Source of the DNA: Corallochytrium limacisporum
Lineage: Eukaryota; Opisthokonta
Length of the DNA: 64,000 bases
Assembly (NCBI GenBank): GCA_002811645.1
Contig: PDIP01000028.1
Span: 83,086-147,085 of the forward strand
Reading direction: 5' to 3'
The position numbers and the translations under genes were made by a program. This document shows positions 31,701 to 41,554 of this stretch, in pieces. Every line of letters starts with the position of its first letter. Position 1 is the first letter of the stretch. The notes beneath the pieces were generated by a model that was given only the letters and a program-made list of their open reading frames with translations, searched no databases and had not been told where the DNA came from.

Positions 31701-33307
31701 TCACCGTCTTCAGCGGTGATGCGGACGGCGATAACGTGTCCTTTAGGCTTGACCTTACATTCGGAGAGATTAGGAATCGGCTCAACGCTGCGTTCATCTG
31801 GGATATCGAAGGCTCTTCGCACATCCGGAATCGCATGCAATGGGATACCCATAGCAACCTGCAGCTGACAAGCTGGCAGATTAATCTTGCAAACTGCCTC
31901 TGTGCATGGATGCTCAACCTGCAAGCGAGGATTCAGCTCCAAGAAATAGTAGTGCTTGTCTTCCGGGCAGTACAGGAACTCCACAGTTCCCGCACTGACG
32001 TATCCAACCGTCTGTGCCAGCCTGACAGCATCGTCTTGCATCTTCACAAAGATCTCTGGTGGTACTGCAATAGGAGGCGCTTCCTCGATGATCTTCTGAT
32101 GACGTCGCTGGACACTGCAGTCACGTCCACTGAGGGCGATAGCCGTACCAAAAGCATCTGCCAACAACTGTACCTCGATATGCCGAGCACCACTGATCAG
32201 CTTGGTGACAAAGATGGGGCTGCCAGGAATCTCTCCCTGGACTTGACGGAAGGCATGATTGAAGTGTTGGCCGTCGTCAACTCGGCGAATTCCCTTACCA
32301 CCGCCACCCTCACTGGCCTTGATCATGACCGGGAAGCCAATTCGTTCAGCAGCAGCTAAACCATCCTCAGCGTTGGTGACATTGCACTCCTCGAACTCCT
32401 CCGGGAGTACCTCGATGGGCCACTCGCTGAGACGTTCATCAGACAATGTCACATGGCTACCGTTCCAAGGAATGGTTGGCACGTTCACACTCTGAGCAAC
32501 AAGGGAAGCATTGATTTTGTCTCCCAAAGACCGCATGCAGTGCCCAGGAGGGCCCACAAAGGCAACCGTCCTTGACGCACCCCCATGGTTTGGTAAATCA
32601 TCGGTAGAGTAGCTAGTTTCAATGTCCAGCTGGTGCTGGTTATCATCGCCCTCCTCACCAGTCGCAAATTGATCCATGTCCTCGTCATCGCTGTTCAAAG
32701 AAGACTCTTCACTGCTGTCAGGACGCACAAGGTCTTGAATGTCGATCAGTCCATCAGGAAGAGCAGGGTTCTCACTCGCGTGTCCCCAACCGGGCCAGAT
32801 GGCACTGCACTTGGCTCGCTCAGCAATATCGATGAGAAGATCAACGTTTCCGTAGTTGTGGTTAGATGAACCACCATCCACGTTGTAGACTTCGTCGACC
32901 AGCTTCAGGAACTCACTGTTGCCTTCCATGTCTTCCTTGCTGGCGATACCCACAATCTCAATAACGTGGGAGTCACCAAATGTGGAGTCACACCAATGAC
33001 GAAGGGACCGGGTGAATTTAACGGCAGCGTTACCATTGTTGGCGATCAGGACCTTCCGAATCGGCCGCTTACCCTGTTTGCTCTTTACGTATGCAGCGAC
33101 TGAGTTGTAATGGTTCTGATTCCGGTGGACCCGGCCTTTCGCAGCAGCAAGACGAACGCTGGCCTCCCGAGACATAGGAGGCCTGACTCCAGCCTTCACC
33201 ATCTCTTCAACAGAGGCAATCTTTGATACGACGTTAGCACCACCGACAACTGGCGCACTGTCAGCGCCAGTTTGAGGGATCGGTGCGTCACCGCCCTTGT
33301 TGGACAT
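25715..33307 (-). CDS. Multidomain acetyl-CoA carboxylase
   Basis: Cytosolic homomeric carboxylase making malonyl-CoA for fatty acid synthesis. It is 2530 residues in one exon. In order: biotin carboxylase (about 55-560, ATP-grasp loop KASEGGGGKGIR, catalytic ENNPRLQVEH-like ELNPRLQVEHP), biotin carboxyl carrier domain with EVMKM (biotinyl Lys806), the eukaryote-specific central domain (about 900-1650), and the carboxyltransferase (about 1690-2370, CNSGARIGL, then FANWRGFSGGQRDM). An extra acidic stretch of about 50 residues (roughly 193-244) sits inside biotin carboxylase, between the ASENPALPD and VAFVGPPG motifs. The frame opens at a GTG 13 codons upstream; the ATG at 33307 (MSNKGG) is chosen. 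No plastid presequence is evident. Confidence 0.97.
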   Translation of the reverse strand: MSNKGGDAPIPQTGADSAPVVGGANVVSKIASVEEMVKAGVRPPMSREASVRLAAAKGRVHRNQNHYNSVAAYVKSKQGKRPIRKVLIANNGNAAVKFTRSLRHWCDSTFGDSHVIEIVGIASKEDMEGNSEFLKLVDEVYNVDGGSSNHNYGNVDLLIDIAERAKCSAIWPGWGHASENPALPDGLIDIQDLVRPDSSEESSLNSDDEDMDQFATGEEGDDNQHQLDIETSYSTDDLPNHGGASRTVAFVGPPGHCMRSLGDKINASLVAQSVNVPTIPWNGSHVTLSDERLSEWPIEVLPEEFEECNVTNAEDGLAAAERIGFPVMIKASEGGGGKGIRRVDDGQHFNHAFRQVQGEIPGSPIFVTKLISGARHIEVQLLADAFGTAIALSGRDCSVQRRHQKIIEEAPPIAVPPEIFVKMQDDAVRLAQTVGYVSAGTVEFLYCPEDKHYYFLELNPRLQVEHPCTEAVCKINLPACQLQVAMGIPLHAIPDVRRAFDIPDERSVEPIPNLSECKVKPKGHVIAVRITAEDGDAGFKPGNGELQMLKFPSFANIWGYFSVSPSASLHSFADSQFGHVFSWGRTRDEARDTLDACLKETVIIGEFPNNLNYLQMLINTPVFQKNVYDTAWLDGLIREKVTAEKPNNMLAIVCTTLFIGYKVILERFQTYVDAISKGQVPSRRYLRYNIELELVLNNVKYPITVALCRVGHYVMLMNGKAIFADIDVMQDGGLLACIGGKNYVVYMSENAQGYNVMINGLTVNIEKERDPSLLRTPSPGKLVRYLVPDEGHVKSGQAYAEIEVMKMYMPLVASESGVLRQSKNPGAVVQAGEIIGNLTLDDPSRVQRPSRFEDGFPEWMTYLAGSRKPHHIREKAQTILEAVMDGYDFPEPLFTAYVNDALANFIDALKNPTTPLHEVLTSLSTVSGRIPDKLEKRLRTIIDHAFLSVDSMFYTFPTAEISNEIKRSAAVMRDHDDRTKLYETLMPIIEISEKYRNGHMRQMKNALRAVLLRFLDVENLFNEKNRSKPYEDVILELRSQHRENLSYVVNIIRSHARVASKNKVIDGILTALYDQKYSNVNDEDHKILQDLANLADSDCAVVSLHARQIFLAAQLPSYEKRRFQVATLLQNALNSMGGDAASTLHQLVDTPTSIFSILTGFLFHEDVDIRAAAFEVYVRRAYRPYTLERVGLGRFEGEVVVEWRYILPGTAVPMPVPLGSKSRSNSWSEEDFNKMSTRLTRLRNRRNNEGDYGIGVREGFMICVDSKAKFDNLIPRFFTYIPMKKGTAGLRDSKNVACIVLKGEIFENSDDDDKLGKIFSTLLAENKTTLSDHGVRRVTFIVCRAEKNNKYFTFRECYAYHEDSIYRHIEPGLVNQLEIARMTNYEIRHVPSIEMVHMYFAKGIREDPKKWVERRLFVRMIVRHQDVVPNDASASLRYFLDELERYIIVSMNALDIKVNDAAYSRTCHNHIFLNFLPNLLVDAVQLGSHVKAISLRHLDRLFKLRVSEIELRLNLTTGPDQIQTPVRIFVDCKLGYASAVMVHTYREFSESPIYEPSRSAGETYYETGTAKYSTIGSPAGPLEGQDCATPYKLLDAVEGRRAEAQMRGTTFVDDIPLVFQLALQDRWRDHLALKEVTDIRHKMPETPLVVRRLKFVKAGSDDKAVAAASIANVTETEGSAQSVHSDGQSKSHKEAVTSPLSPGSNREVPRSEDGRASGHSLDSGFANSRTEGHLETALNSVVCRKTERPPNYSNEDYVYPCEPHRNGSGDIADSTSEDACGVIAWEMTMRTPECPEGRDVVVIANDITHRVGSFGIEEGAVFNAASRYARAKKIPRMFLACNSGARIGLSDWAKQRFRVCWVDPDQPASGVKYLYLSEDDYMTMPTDNAVKCTKRETPEGEVHYVIDAVIGESHGMGVENLQGSGLIAGETSRAYDEIFTISMVSFHAVGIGAYLVRLGSRVVQVLDSSILLTGANALNKVLGREVYGSNVQIGGVPIMYRNGVSNLVVSNDFVGISQMLMWLSNVPKVKGGPRPTLSCTWDPVDRPIDVVPTASPSDPRVFLTGYEEENGNSKYFNGGFFDRGTWVEKLEGWANTVIAGHARLGGVAVGVIAVETRTIENLHPADAANPDSRVELRHEAGQVWYPNSAYKTAQALQDFNREELPLFIFANWRGFSGGQRDMFDEVLKYGSYIVDALRSYNQPIFVYIPPNGELRGGAWVVVDPFINSEMMEMYAAEDSRGGILEPSGIVEIKFKRRDIIAAISRLDPVTRDLNAKLKSDEVKNDSKLKNKLQGDLNDRIKQLEPIYHQIAVQYADLHDRPERMLEKNTIRRIVPWRNSRTFFYWRMSLRLLQEDLVAEAISKATGPGAPTTTHLKTAEIRKLMFRELHRMERFGCPNVNNDKARHTWLTSTQDDVVAAMVDVVARESAVGLKQLIGSGGHALDSFLDGLGVDAQQELLQALMRKTTHGRGSAEGYPASPTRHISQSEEGKPISAMPVPASGNEILSTDEGELEDSPNRKLQEVDSREQM

Positions 33308-35895
33308 CCAAGACCAAATCTTGACAAACTCTATGTACTGGTGCACTGATGCACCTTAGTTCTAACAATCTAAGTTGATATATAACGACCTGCTCCACCT
33401 GTTCAATAGAGCATGTCGTTATTAATACGTCCAATTCGATAAAGGTCACCGATTCTATGCCAGAGATCCGGTGATACTGTAGATCACTACATGGTATCGT
33501 GACTTCAGGCGCTATCCAGATCTGCAATCGCCATCGACATATACCTTCAGCTAAGCCGCAGGCGTCTACTGTGACTGATCGAAGCACACAAAGGAGCGAA
33601 ATCTGTAGAGGTAACATCATCTGTCGCACCGAATCCCATACGAACTCACCCCCTTCATCTTTCGACTCAGGGTGGGCCCCCAAAAACTGGAACTGAGTAC
33701 AAACACTGACTCCGTGGAGACCAAGCCGCAGCATCAGTACGAGCGAACCACGGGCTCTGCCGTGTGTGCCTATGAGTGATACGACCCGGTCGTACTTTCC
33801 AAACTCACACACCACCTGCGCGACCGACCACCAAGCCACCGGTACCACTTTGCCGGCCAGGAACACCGCAAGGCACCACGCACCTCCTCTTCTCCGGCAG
33901 ACCCACCCTCGCCCCTAGGACCCTTCGGAGCGGCGGTGACTTCGTCACCCGTTTCCTCCGCCCTCGCCCTGTTCCGTCTCCCCTGGCAAAATCGCCATTG
34001 TTTCGGTACCGAGGAGGGCCGTGGTGCGAGAATGAGAGAGATGGATCTGCTGCACAAGACAGCCTCTTTTGGGTGAACCGCGTGAATGGCGGCTAAAATT
34101 AGCTCCGTACTTTAACTACTGAAGTCCCCTCATTCACCGCTAAGTTGGTGCGAGAGACAGGACGGTGGAAAAAAACTTTTGCGGGTGCGAACTGCTCTCG
34201 CTCTATTTTGTACAACTCCCCCGCCTGCTCGCTGCTCCCTGCTTCCACTCGCTCAGCCGCTTGGGCGGTAGGTGGTTCTTCCATGCCACAGACATCCACA
34301 CTGCCGGTGCTCGGGCTCTTCGGAAAGAGAGCGACCTACTTCCACAGTCCGCAACATTGTCATTGCGCATTATCACACTGATATGTCGCCTTCGAAAGAA
34401 CGATATGACAGACGCAGCTCGGAGCTGGGAAAGGCGGCGGGAGCGTGTGGAAGAAGTGCACGGCCTACGCAGATCCCTTCGGAACAAACGGTGAGGTTTT
34501 CGTGACTGAGGTCAAAGGATTGTTTTTGGGGCAGTAGTGAATCTACCATAAACGACGAGGCGTTCCGACAAAAACAATTTTTTTCCTTCCTCAATCAGCT
34601 TCCGGTTCTCACCCCCAAAAATTGCTTTGTTCGTTATTGGTTCAGGGGTTCCCATATTGAATATATCTATGTTCGAGACCAACGCGTTGCGGGACCGACG
34701 GGAAAACGGGGAAAGAAGCCGGAAGGAAAACTTTTTGGGGGCAAAGGAGGTCTTGGTGCGTGGAGAGTTAGATGTGATTTAAATATACCTATTCTTCTAA
34801 TTAAAGATATTTCATATAAAATTATGCCTATTAAATGATACTGAGTATCTTGAATTTATCGCGGTCCCAGGAACAGCTTTGCGTGAGAACTGTCATTTGT
34901 TTGGGCACACTACGAAATGAACAACAGACATCGTTCTCCACACACAAGCACACGGCGCACCCACTAAGATGAAGAAGGTAAGAAGACATGTCTGTGAGCA
35001 CCATGCTTGTCTTTCAGCGACGAGTGTTCGTCCTGCTTTGTCTGCGGAGGTGTTCCCGACTCTTTGTGTGCAATGGCAGAGGCACTTCTGAAAGTGGGTC
35101 GTCGAGAGAGCTTGTGACACATACCGCACTCTGATGAGAACAGAGAGCGCAAACCTCTCAACGTGTCGGTTGTGTATGCGACATTCATGGAACATTCGAA
35201 GACAGATTCCACACCGCACCAAGTTTTCCCATATACAGGAGAAGGCCTATCTTTTCACAACAGAAACTTGACGTGATCCATGTAGACTCGAAATCACCAT
35301 CGTCGGGCATCGTGGGTAAGGACAACCCCCATTCTTTCAAAGAAATAGAAGTCGTATGTGTCACCATGTTCGGGAGGAAACGATGAGGTGCTCTGGCGTG
35401 TTTGTTGTTGAGTCACAAGCGGATCGTGCACTCCCTTGGACACCCAACAAATGGGCAACATATACTGAGCATCCTATGTCTTGGGTTTACTGGCGAAATA
35501 CTTCGCCTGAAGCATTTATGTCGAAGCGTACTGCGCACCCAATCACCGTCAAGGTCCCACCCCTGCTGACTTTCTCCCCAAAAACTTTGGCGGAGACATC
35601 ACAAATAGTGTAATTGCAATCAAACTCTAGTGTTTGTACTGATGGATTGATTCGGATGCCGAGATGATTGATGGGGAACGAAGGAGAGACGATGACAAGC
35701 TGCCGTGCTTGCGTGTCTTCCCGTCACATCCGTATGTTGCGAAAGGCTCAAAGGGCAGCTCTAAGTGATTGGGAGTCCAATTGTTGCTCCACTACCTCGC
35801 ATATGTAACATGGTACTATGGCTCTGTTTACTACGGTAATAAAGTAGACTACGCGTTCAAAATCTTGAGGCTATGCCCTCAGCATGTTCCTCTCC
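33308..35895. other. Long spacer between carboxylase and T-protein genes
   Basis: About 2.6 kb without a recognised gene. Open frames reach about 190 codons but lack domain motifs and overlap one another in opposite phases. It must contain the carboxylase promoter and the T-protein 3' region; nothing else stands out. Confidence 0.5.
33377..33385 (-). promoter_or_regulatory. Candidate TATA element of the carboxylase gene
   Basis: TTATATATC on the minus strand about 70-78 bases before the ATG. Spacing fits a TATA box with a short leader. It is an AT-rich match only. Confidence 0.3.
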
Positions 35896-37125
35896 TTAGA
35901 TGCGGTGGTAGTTGTGAGGAACCCAAGGCATCTTCGTCACTGTGGCGTCAGAGAATTTCTTCCGCACCTGCACCTTCAGTTCCGTGCCCTTTTTGTGGTG
36001 AGGCTTGTTAATGTAGGCCATGGCAATGTTCTCGCCGGTGCAGGGGGATGGAATACCTGAGGTGACAGTACCAACCTCTGTGGTACCGTCCGCAGCAAAG
36101 ACTTTAGAACCAGTGCGGGCGGGGGATCCTTTGATGACGAGGCCGACACGAGTCCTACGCGCAATCTTGGGGGATGCTGCCTGCGGCAAGATAACATCAG
36201 CACCGAGGAATCCTCCCTCCTCGAGACGGCGCTTGCCAATGGTCCACTTTAAAGCAGCCTCGATAGGAGTTGTCGTCTCATCCATATCCTGGCCGTAGAG
36301 GCACAAACCAGCCTCCAGTCGCAGAGAATCCCGAGCACCCAGGCCTGCAAGCTTGACGGTCTCACCGTCCATTGACTTTAACAGAGCATTGGCCAGATCA
36401 GCAGTGCGGTCTGAATCAACACTGATCTCAAAACCATCCTCGCCAGTGTATCCACAGCGTGTGATGCGACACTGAGAAATACCAGCAACATCCATCACCG
36501 CAGATCCCATGAAGGGCATCTTGTTCAGGTCTCCTTGAATTAAGGTTTCCAAAGCTGCGGCTGCGGCTGGCCCCTGCAAGGCGAGTAGACCACGACCATC
36601 CAGGAATTCAATGCCGGCATCCATGTCTGGGAAGTTATGCAGCTCCTTAAGCATGTGTGCACGATCCTTATCGGCACATCCCGCGTTGGCAACCATGTTG
36701 ATGAAGTCTCCAGCGTTTGAGATTACAGTATCGTCGATGATACCACCATTTGTGTTCGTCATCAAGCTCAAAGCTCCGGTGTTCGGCGTCATTTCCTTGA
36801 TGTCTCCGACCACTAGCTTTTCCAAGAAGTTGGTGCGGTCCTTGCCATGAATGGTTAACTGTAGCATATGAGACACATCAAATAAACTGGCCTTCGTCCG
36901 GGTGTGCATATGAGACTCCTTGTGGGATAGATCACCGTACTGAACAGGCATGGCATATCCTGCAAACTCCACCATTTTGCCACCGTGTTCTAAGTGAAAG
37001 TCATACAGGCAGGTCTTTTTCAGATCCGTGGTAGATGCGTAAGAACGTAGACCCTGGATCACACCGTTACCAGCAGCCGCAAGGGCCTGCACAGGCCTCT
37101 TGTGGGCGCGTACTACGCTAAGCAT
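35896..37125 (-). CDS. Glycine cleavage system T-protein (aminomethyltransferase), mitochondrial
   Basis: Transfers the methylene group from the lipoyl H-protein to tetrahydrofolate in the mitochondrial glycine cleavage system. It is 409 residues. A presequence-like start (about 1-25, Arg/Ala/Leu-rich) ends in RSYAS, matching the R-x-Tyr cut-site pattern of mitochondrial processing peptidase. The GcvT fold follows: LYDFHLEHGGKMVEFAGYAMPVQY split around the folate site, SLFDVSHM, the TNTNGGIIDDT loop, ALQGP, the TRCGYTGEDGFEI motif, and the LGARDSLRLEAG helix. The open frame begins at TTG; the ATG three codons on is chosen. Family call is firm. Confidence 0.96.
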   Translation of the reverse strand: MLSVVRAHKRPVQALAAAGNGVIQGLRSYASTTDLKKTCLYDFHLEHGGKMVEFAGYAMPVQYGDLSHKESHMHTRTKASLFDVSHMLQLTIHGKDRTNFLEKLVVGDIKEMTPNTGALSLMTNTNGGIIDDTVISNAGDFINMVANAGCADKDRAHMLKELHNFPDMDAGIEFLDGRGLLALQGPAAAAALETLIQGDLNKMPFMGSAVMDVAGISQCRITRCGYTGEDGFEISVDSDRTADLANALLKSMDGETVKLAGLGARDSLRLEAGLCLYGQDMDETTTPIEAALKWTIGKRRLEEGGFLGADVILPQAASPKIARRTRVGLVIKGSPARTGSKVFAADGTTEVGTVTSGIPSPCTGENIAMAYINKPHHKKGTELKVQVRKKFSDATVTKMPWVPHNYHRI

Positions 37126-38044
37126 ACTGACCAATTTTTACTTCTATCCCAAGCACCGAGCACACTTCAAATCCAACTGTACTCTACGGAATAGTGTACT
37201 TTGATCAATCCTTGATACACCTGATAACACATTAGCCACAAGGATTCACAAAGTGAGCGAATGTCGCCTCCATCGAATCGGATGTCGGGTACGTCCTCCC
37301 CGTTTTTCGCATCGGCCATAGCCTAGGTACAGAGCTCAATATGCCGCAGTGAATCGGTTTTCCTATCAAAACATCGTGCGAAGTGGTTTCGTGCATTTTG
37401 GCCAAAACACATAACTGTGTCCGGATGCGGAACATAACAATCCCTCATGAGCGGCACTCCTATGTCAAAGTGGGCACACTACTGGACACGACTATTATTG
37501 TGTATCCACTGCTGCCTTAAGGTAGGAAAAACCACCACGCGATCTCTCCCTCCAGACGAGGTGAATGTACCACAAGTTTTACGCTTCTCGGTCCATTCCC
37601 TGTGCTTGTCCTGTGGGGGATCCAAAGGCTGACGACCTCATAACTCTGCCTATACTTCGATAACGAAATTGTCAAAATTCCGTACTGGATGAACTGTAGA
37701 GCACAATGTAAAGGTAGGAGGCCTCTGGTAGGGACGTCACACACTCTGTAGTGAGATGGTAGCGCCCGACACATATTTTTCGCAAGCGGGAAAGAGAGGA
37801 GGGAGGAGCGGCAGCGGCGTTGTATGTGCCGATACTGTTGCGCTATTTCCTCTGAGACCCGCCGAGCCCTACAAACCGAGCATGGAGCGATGGCTATGGT
37901 ATGAGGTCCTTGAACAACTTCGCCACTGGCAATTCAGCTCAGACGCAGCAATAACAAAATAATAGAAAGATCATATGGAAAATTGTGAACTATGACGTAA
38001 TATAGCGTGACGCCGGTGTTCAACGAACAAGAAGTGACTCAACA
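37126..38044. other. Divergent promoter region between T-protein and TBC RabGAP
   Basis: About 920 bases between divergent starts. No gene or repeat is recognised; short frames on both strands have no family features. Confidence 0.45.
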
Positions 38045-41000
38045 ATGGAGACGGTTAACGATCCCCTCCTCAAACCGGCTTCTCCTAAGGAAGAGAGCCC
38101 ACCAGCACAATATGAAGATTCAACGGGAGAAACCATCGCAATATCTCGGGAGATTGAGTTAGTCGCAGACCTCGCACAGAACAGTACCTCGCAGGCGAAC
38201 CTTATTGACGATGCGCCAGTACCAATAGTAGCTGGAACCCGGTCGTCTCGTACTTCAATTGCATCGATACCACCAGCAAGTCCACCCTCTGTTTTCGAAT
38301 TTAGTCTTGAAGTCAAATGCTATGAAGTATTTGCTTCTCCGGAAACGGTTAAAAATTACCAGGGCCAGGTTGCACAGCAGAGGAATCGTTTGCTAGCCAA
38401 GCGACATGAAGCGCTGTCAAACAAGGAGATTTCTCCTGGAGAGAGTCAGGAACTTAAGGATATGAAAGCTGAAACAATCGAGGACACCCTGGAAGAAGAA
38501 CGGCCACCCAAGGTATTGCATGTTCCAGTGGTACCGGTGTACTGTCCGTATGACCGACTCCTTGGGTGCCATCAATTGCGTCGACCACAGCATAACGGTT
38601 TGCGAAGAATCCTAGTCACCATTCATCCCCTGAGTCGACGCAACAAAGCAATTCGAATGCTGCAAGAACGTCGTCATAAGGAAGGGCATGGAGGACCTCC
38701 TGGAAAAAAACTGAATCTGATTTCTTGCTTGGCTGTGCGATGCGGCTACGGCAAGCGAATCGATGCGTTCAACAGTGGATTTGTTCTGTGTCACGAGATA
38801 GCGCAAACAAGGATCCCCGACGGTGGATTGAAAATTCTTGTAGAGTGGCAGGCGGATACTGGGGCTCCCGAAGCTACAGTATCTCCAGATTCACAGACGA
38901 TTTCTTCCCAGCAATGCAATCCGCAGGGATTCGACCCTAGTGATGGAAAATACTTCACTTTGGAAGTGCAGCTTCAAGTAAATGGTTGCAGGGAAACGGT
39001 GTTAGTAGAGCAAGAGGTACGGATTGGTCAGCGGAAGGAAGGTTTCCTGAATCGCGCGACGAATGCATTTATGAAGATTTTGGGTGGGGGCCCATCATAC
39101 CAAGAGCCCCCGCAGGGTGGCAATGACAAAGCCATCACATCAGTTGAGGGGTCTCCGCCAAACCCAGTCGCGTATGGGTCTAATGGAACTCCAACGGAGA
39201 CAGCTCAAGGTTCGGAAACGAGAATTTCCCGGATGGCTTCTGACTCATCCGGCTCCACCCTAAGGAAGAGTCCAATTGCGTCCATTGGAGATCTGGAGGA
39301 GGAGTGTTCAGTGCTCAAGGTCCCCGCTGGCGTAGAGATCAATCCGGCCGCCTCGGGACCCTTTATGGCTGCATACGACCCTCAAAATCTAGATGCTCCC
39401 GGAGTGAAAGATGATCTGCCACGTGAGAACAGTGAGTTGCAGCAAGGTGTTGCTCCCCCTTATTGCTTCCGGCTGATGGTGGATCAAGAGCGCATTGAGA
39501 ATGGTACACCTGCCGATATCGAATGTACACAATCAGAAGAACAAAACCAAAAAGGCTGCACGGACCTTAAGAGCGCTCCGCTGGTGGCTGAAAAAGTGCC
39601 AGAATTGCTCCAACACGCGGGCCGTGAAGCAGAGCGATACCGCCATTGGCTACAACGTAGAAGCGGGACAGCTGGAACGAAGGTCGCCCAGCAAACAGTG
39701 ACTGCCGAAGCACCTACTCCAAGGAAGCTCAGTCGCGACCCCACGGGACCATCTAACCATGCAGGGGAAGTCGAGTCCCAGACGTCGTCAACTCAATCGT
39801 TACGCGTCCACACGACAAGTATGGCCAGCTCAATTTCTCTTGCTGCTGATGGGTCATCTCTGAGTATTGCAGACTCTAAGCAATCCATTCCCGGCCACGC
39901 GGATCCTTCAATTGTCGACATGGTTGTCCCACCGGACCATATGTTGCCTTCGGGTGCTGGCCACGTAGAAACAGATGGAGATCACTTGAGCTGGGAAGAG
40001 TGGTCGCAAGCTCTGGTTGCTTGCGAGACTGCTAATTTAATGGAGGGGGAACCAAAGATCAAGGAAGCTGCCCAGGCATCCGCGACGAAGCGCATACGGC
40101 AGCTGTCATTGCGCAGACCGGTCCCGGACAAGATACGCGGAAAGGTATGGCAGTTGGTGTGCGGCGGCGAGCATGCAATTCAACGGTACGTGGATCAGTA
40201 TCCATACCTTTGCTTGAAAGCATCTCCACATGACAACGACATCATCAAGGATATCAATCGGACCTTTCCGGCACACGCAGAATTCATGCAACAAGGGGGT
40301 GTCGGCCAGGAGAATCTGCGCAAGGTGAATCGGGCACATGCCAACTTTGATCCTGAATTGGGGTACTGCCAAGGTATGGGCTACATCACCGCAGTTCTAC
40401 TCCTGCATCTGCCTGAAGAGCAAGCGTTTGGCATGCTAGCTTACATTATGCAAGACCTTGATCTGCGTTCAATGTATATGGACGGATTGGCTGGGCTGCA
40501 GCTGCGTCTGCATCAGTTGCATGGAATGACCAAGGACTCACTGCCTCATCTAGCGGAGCACCTTGAGGAGGAAGGATGCAACGTCGGCATGTTCGCACCG
40601 GGATGGTTCCTGACACTCTATGGCTCTAAGTTCCCACTGCCTTTGGTTTATTCACTTATGGATGTGTATCTGGTGGCTGGGTTCCCATCACTGCTAAAGT
40701 TTGCGGTAGCGTTGCTGAAGGACAACTACGATGCTCTCATCACGCTTCCGTTTGATGACCTCATGAAATTCTTTCGTGGTGCCTTGCCGCGGCGCTATCT
40801 CGAAGGTAAAGATCGTGTTCGTGAAATGATTGAGGGAGTCAAGGTCAAGGATCGAAGACTGAAGCAACTGGAGAAGGAGTTTGGAGACATTGTCATCGGA
40901 AAGGCTGCAGATAGTAATATTCAGCAGCAGCTCGGGGCGGAAGGAGAACTCATAGCGCGACACCAACGGTTGCTCCAACAGTTTGAGAAGCTAGAGAAAG

Positions 41001-41554
41001 AACACAGAAAGCTGGCCAAGGATCACGAAACATTGGTAGAGCGCTTTGTGGCGCTGCAAGTGAAGCAACAGCAAGGGGAGAATGACCACAGGGATACCAA
41101 GATCGAGATGGATGCGCGTTTGAACCATGTGGCCACACAACTGGACGATCACATAGCAATGAACCACGCCTTAAGCCTGCAGAACCAGAAACTCCGCCTC
41201 ATCTTGATGGAGCAAGAAGGCGGCAATGCGAAGCTGACGGAAATAATGGGCTCGGAGAACTTGTCAGTGAAATCAAGCGTTTCGTCAAGATCTTTGTCCT
41301 TGAACGAAATGGGGCTAACGATGCCCAGACCAGACAATACCATAGAACGGACTCAGTCCTCAGTGAGTGGAAACTCTCTATCTGGCGTGTCGAAGCTCAG
41401 CAGCTGGTTCAAGGGCTTCACCACCGCCAGGAGTCCTCCTTCAAGCGCCATGGCTGCTAGTGACACGGAGCCCGAGCCTTCGCAACAGAACGTTGTTAGT
41501 CCACAGGGTCCCAGGCCTCTGGCCGACAACACCCTGGATGAGATATTGTCCTAG
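38045..41554 (+). CDS. TBC-domain RabGAP (RABGAP1/EVI5-like) with long N-terminal region
   Basis: GTPase-activating protein for Rab GTPases in vesicle traffic. It is 1169 residues. The TBC domain lies at about 690-920: the arginine finger is in IIKDINRTFPAH and the glutamine finger in GYCQGMGY, both intact. It also has FAPGWFLTLYG, as in RABGAP1/EVI5/Gyp5 members. A long charged coiled coil follows (about 930-1070), then a Ser/Pro-rich tail. The N-terminal 680 residues include a folded-looking part (about 75-330, with VPVVPVYCPYDRL and VHPLSRR-like segments). I could not assign that part, although its position matches the PTB/kinesin-like region of RABGAP1. No membrane span. Confidence 0.9.
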   Translation: METVNDPLLKPASPKEESPPAQYEDSTGETIAISREIELVADLAQNSTSQANLIDDAPVPIVAGTRSSRTSIASIPPASPPSVFEFSLEVKCYEVFASPETVKNYQGQVAQQRNRLLAKRHEALSNKEISPGESQELKDMKAETIEDTLEEERPPKVLHVPVVPVYCPYDRLLGCHQLRRPQHNGLRRILVTIHPLSRRNKAIRMLQERRHKEGHGGPPGKKLNLISCLAVRCGYGKRIDAFNSGFVLCHEIAQTRIPDGGLKILVEWQADTGAPEATVSPDSQTISSQQCNPQGFDPSDGKYFTLEVQLQVNGCRETVLVEQEVRIGQRKEGFLNRATNAFMKILGGGPSYQEPPQGGNDKAITSVEGSPPNPVAYGSNGTPTETAQGSETRISRMASDSSGSTLRKSPIASIGDLEEECSVLKVPAGVEINPAASGPFMAAYDPQNLDAPGVKDDLPRENSELQQGVAPPYCFRLMVDQERIENGTPADIECTQSEEQNQKGCTDLKSAPLVAEKVPELLQHAGREAERYRHWLQRRSGTAGTKVAQQTVTAEAPTPRKLSRDPTGPSNHAGEVESQTSSTQSLRVHTTSMASSISLAADGSSLSIADSKQSIPGHADPSIVDMVVPPDHMLPSGAGHVETDGDHLSWEEWSQALVACETANLMEGEPKIKEAAQASATKRIRQLSLRRPVPDKIRGKVWQLVCGGEHAIQRYVDQYPYLCLKASPHDNDIIKDINRTFPAHAEFMQQGGVGQENLRKVNRAHANFDPELGYCQGMGYITAVLLLHLPEEQAFGMLAYIMQDLDLRSMYMDGLAGLQLRLHQLHGMTKDSLPHLAEHLEEEGCNVGMFAPGWFLTLYGSKFPLPLVYSLMDVYLVAGFPSLLKFAVALLKDNYDALITLPFDDLMKFFRGALPRRYLEGKDRVREMIEGVKVKDRRLKQLEKEFGDIVIGKAADSNIQQQLGAEGELIARHQRLLQQFEKLEKEHRKLAKDHETLVERFVALQVKQQQGENDHRDTKIEMDARLNHVATQLDDHIAMNHALSLQNQKLRLILMEQEGGNAKLTEIMGSENLSVKSSVSSRSLSLNEMGLTMPRPDNTIERTQSSVSGNSLSGVSKLSSWFKGFTTARSPPSSAMAASDTEPEPSQQNVVSPQGPRPLADNTLDEILS

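Noticed and set aside
33288-33866. 192-codon minus-strand frame upstream of acetyl-CoA carboxylase
   Set aside because: No recognisable motif, overlaps the carboxylase 5' end in another phase, and covers its promoter region.
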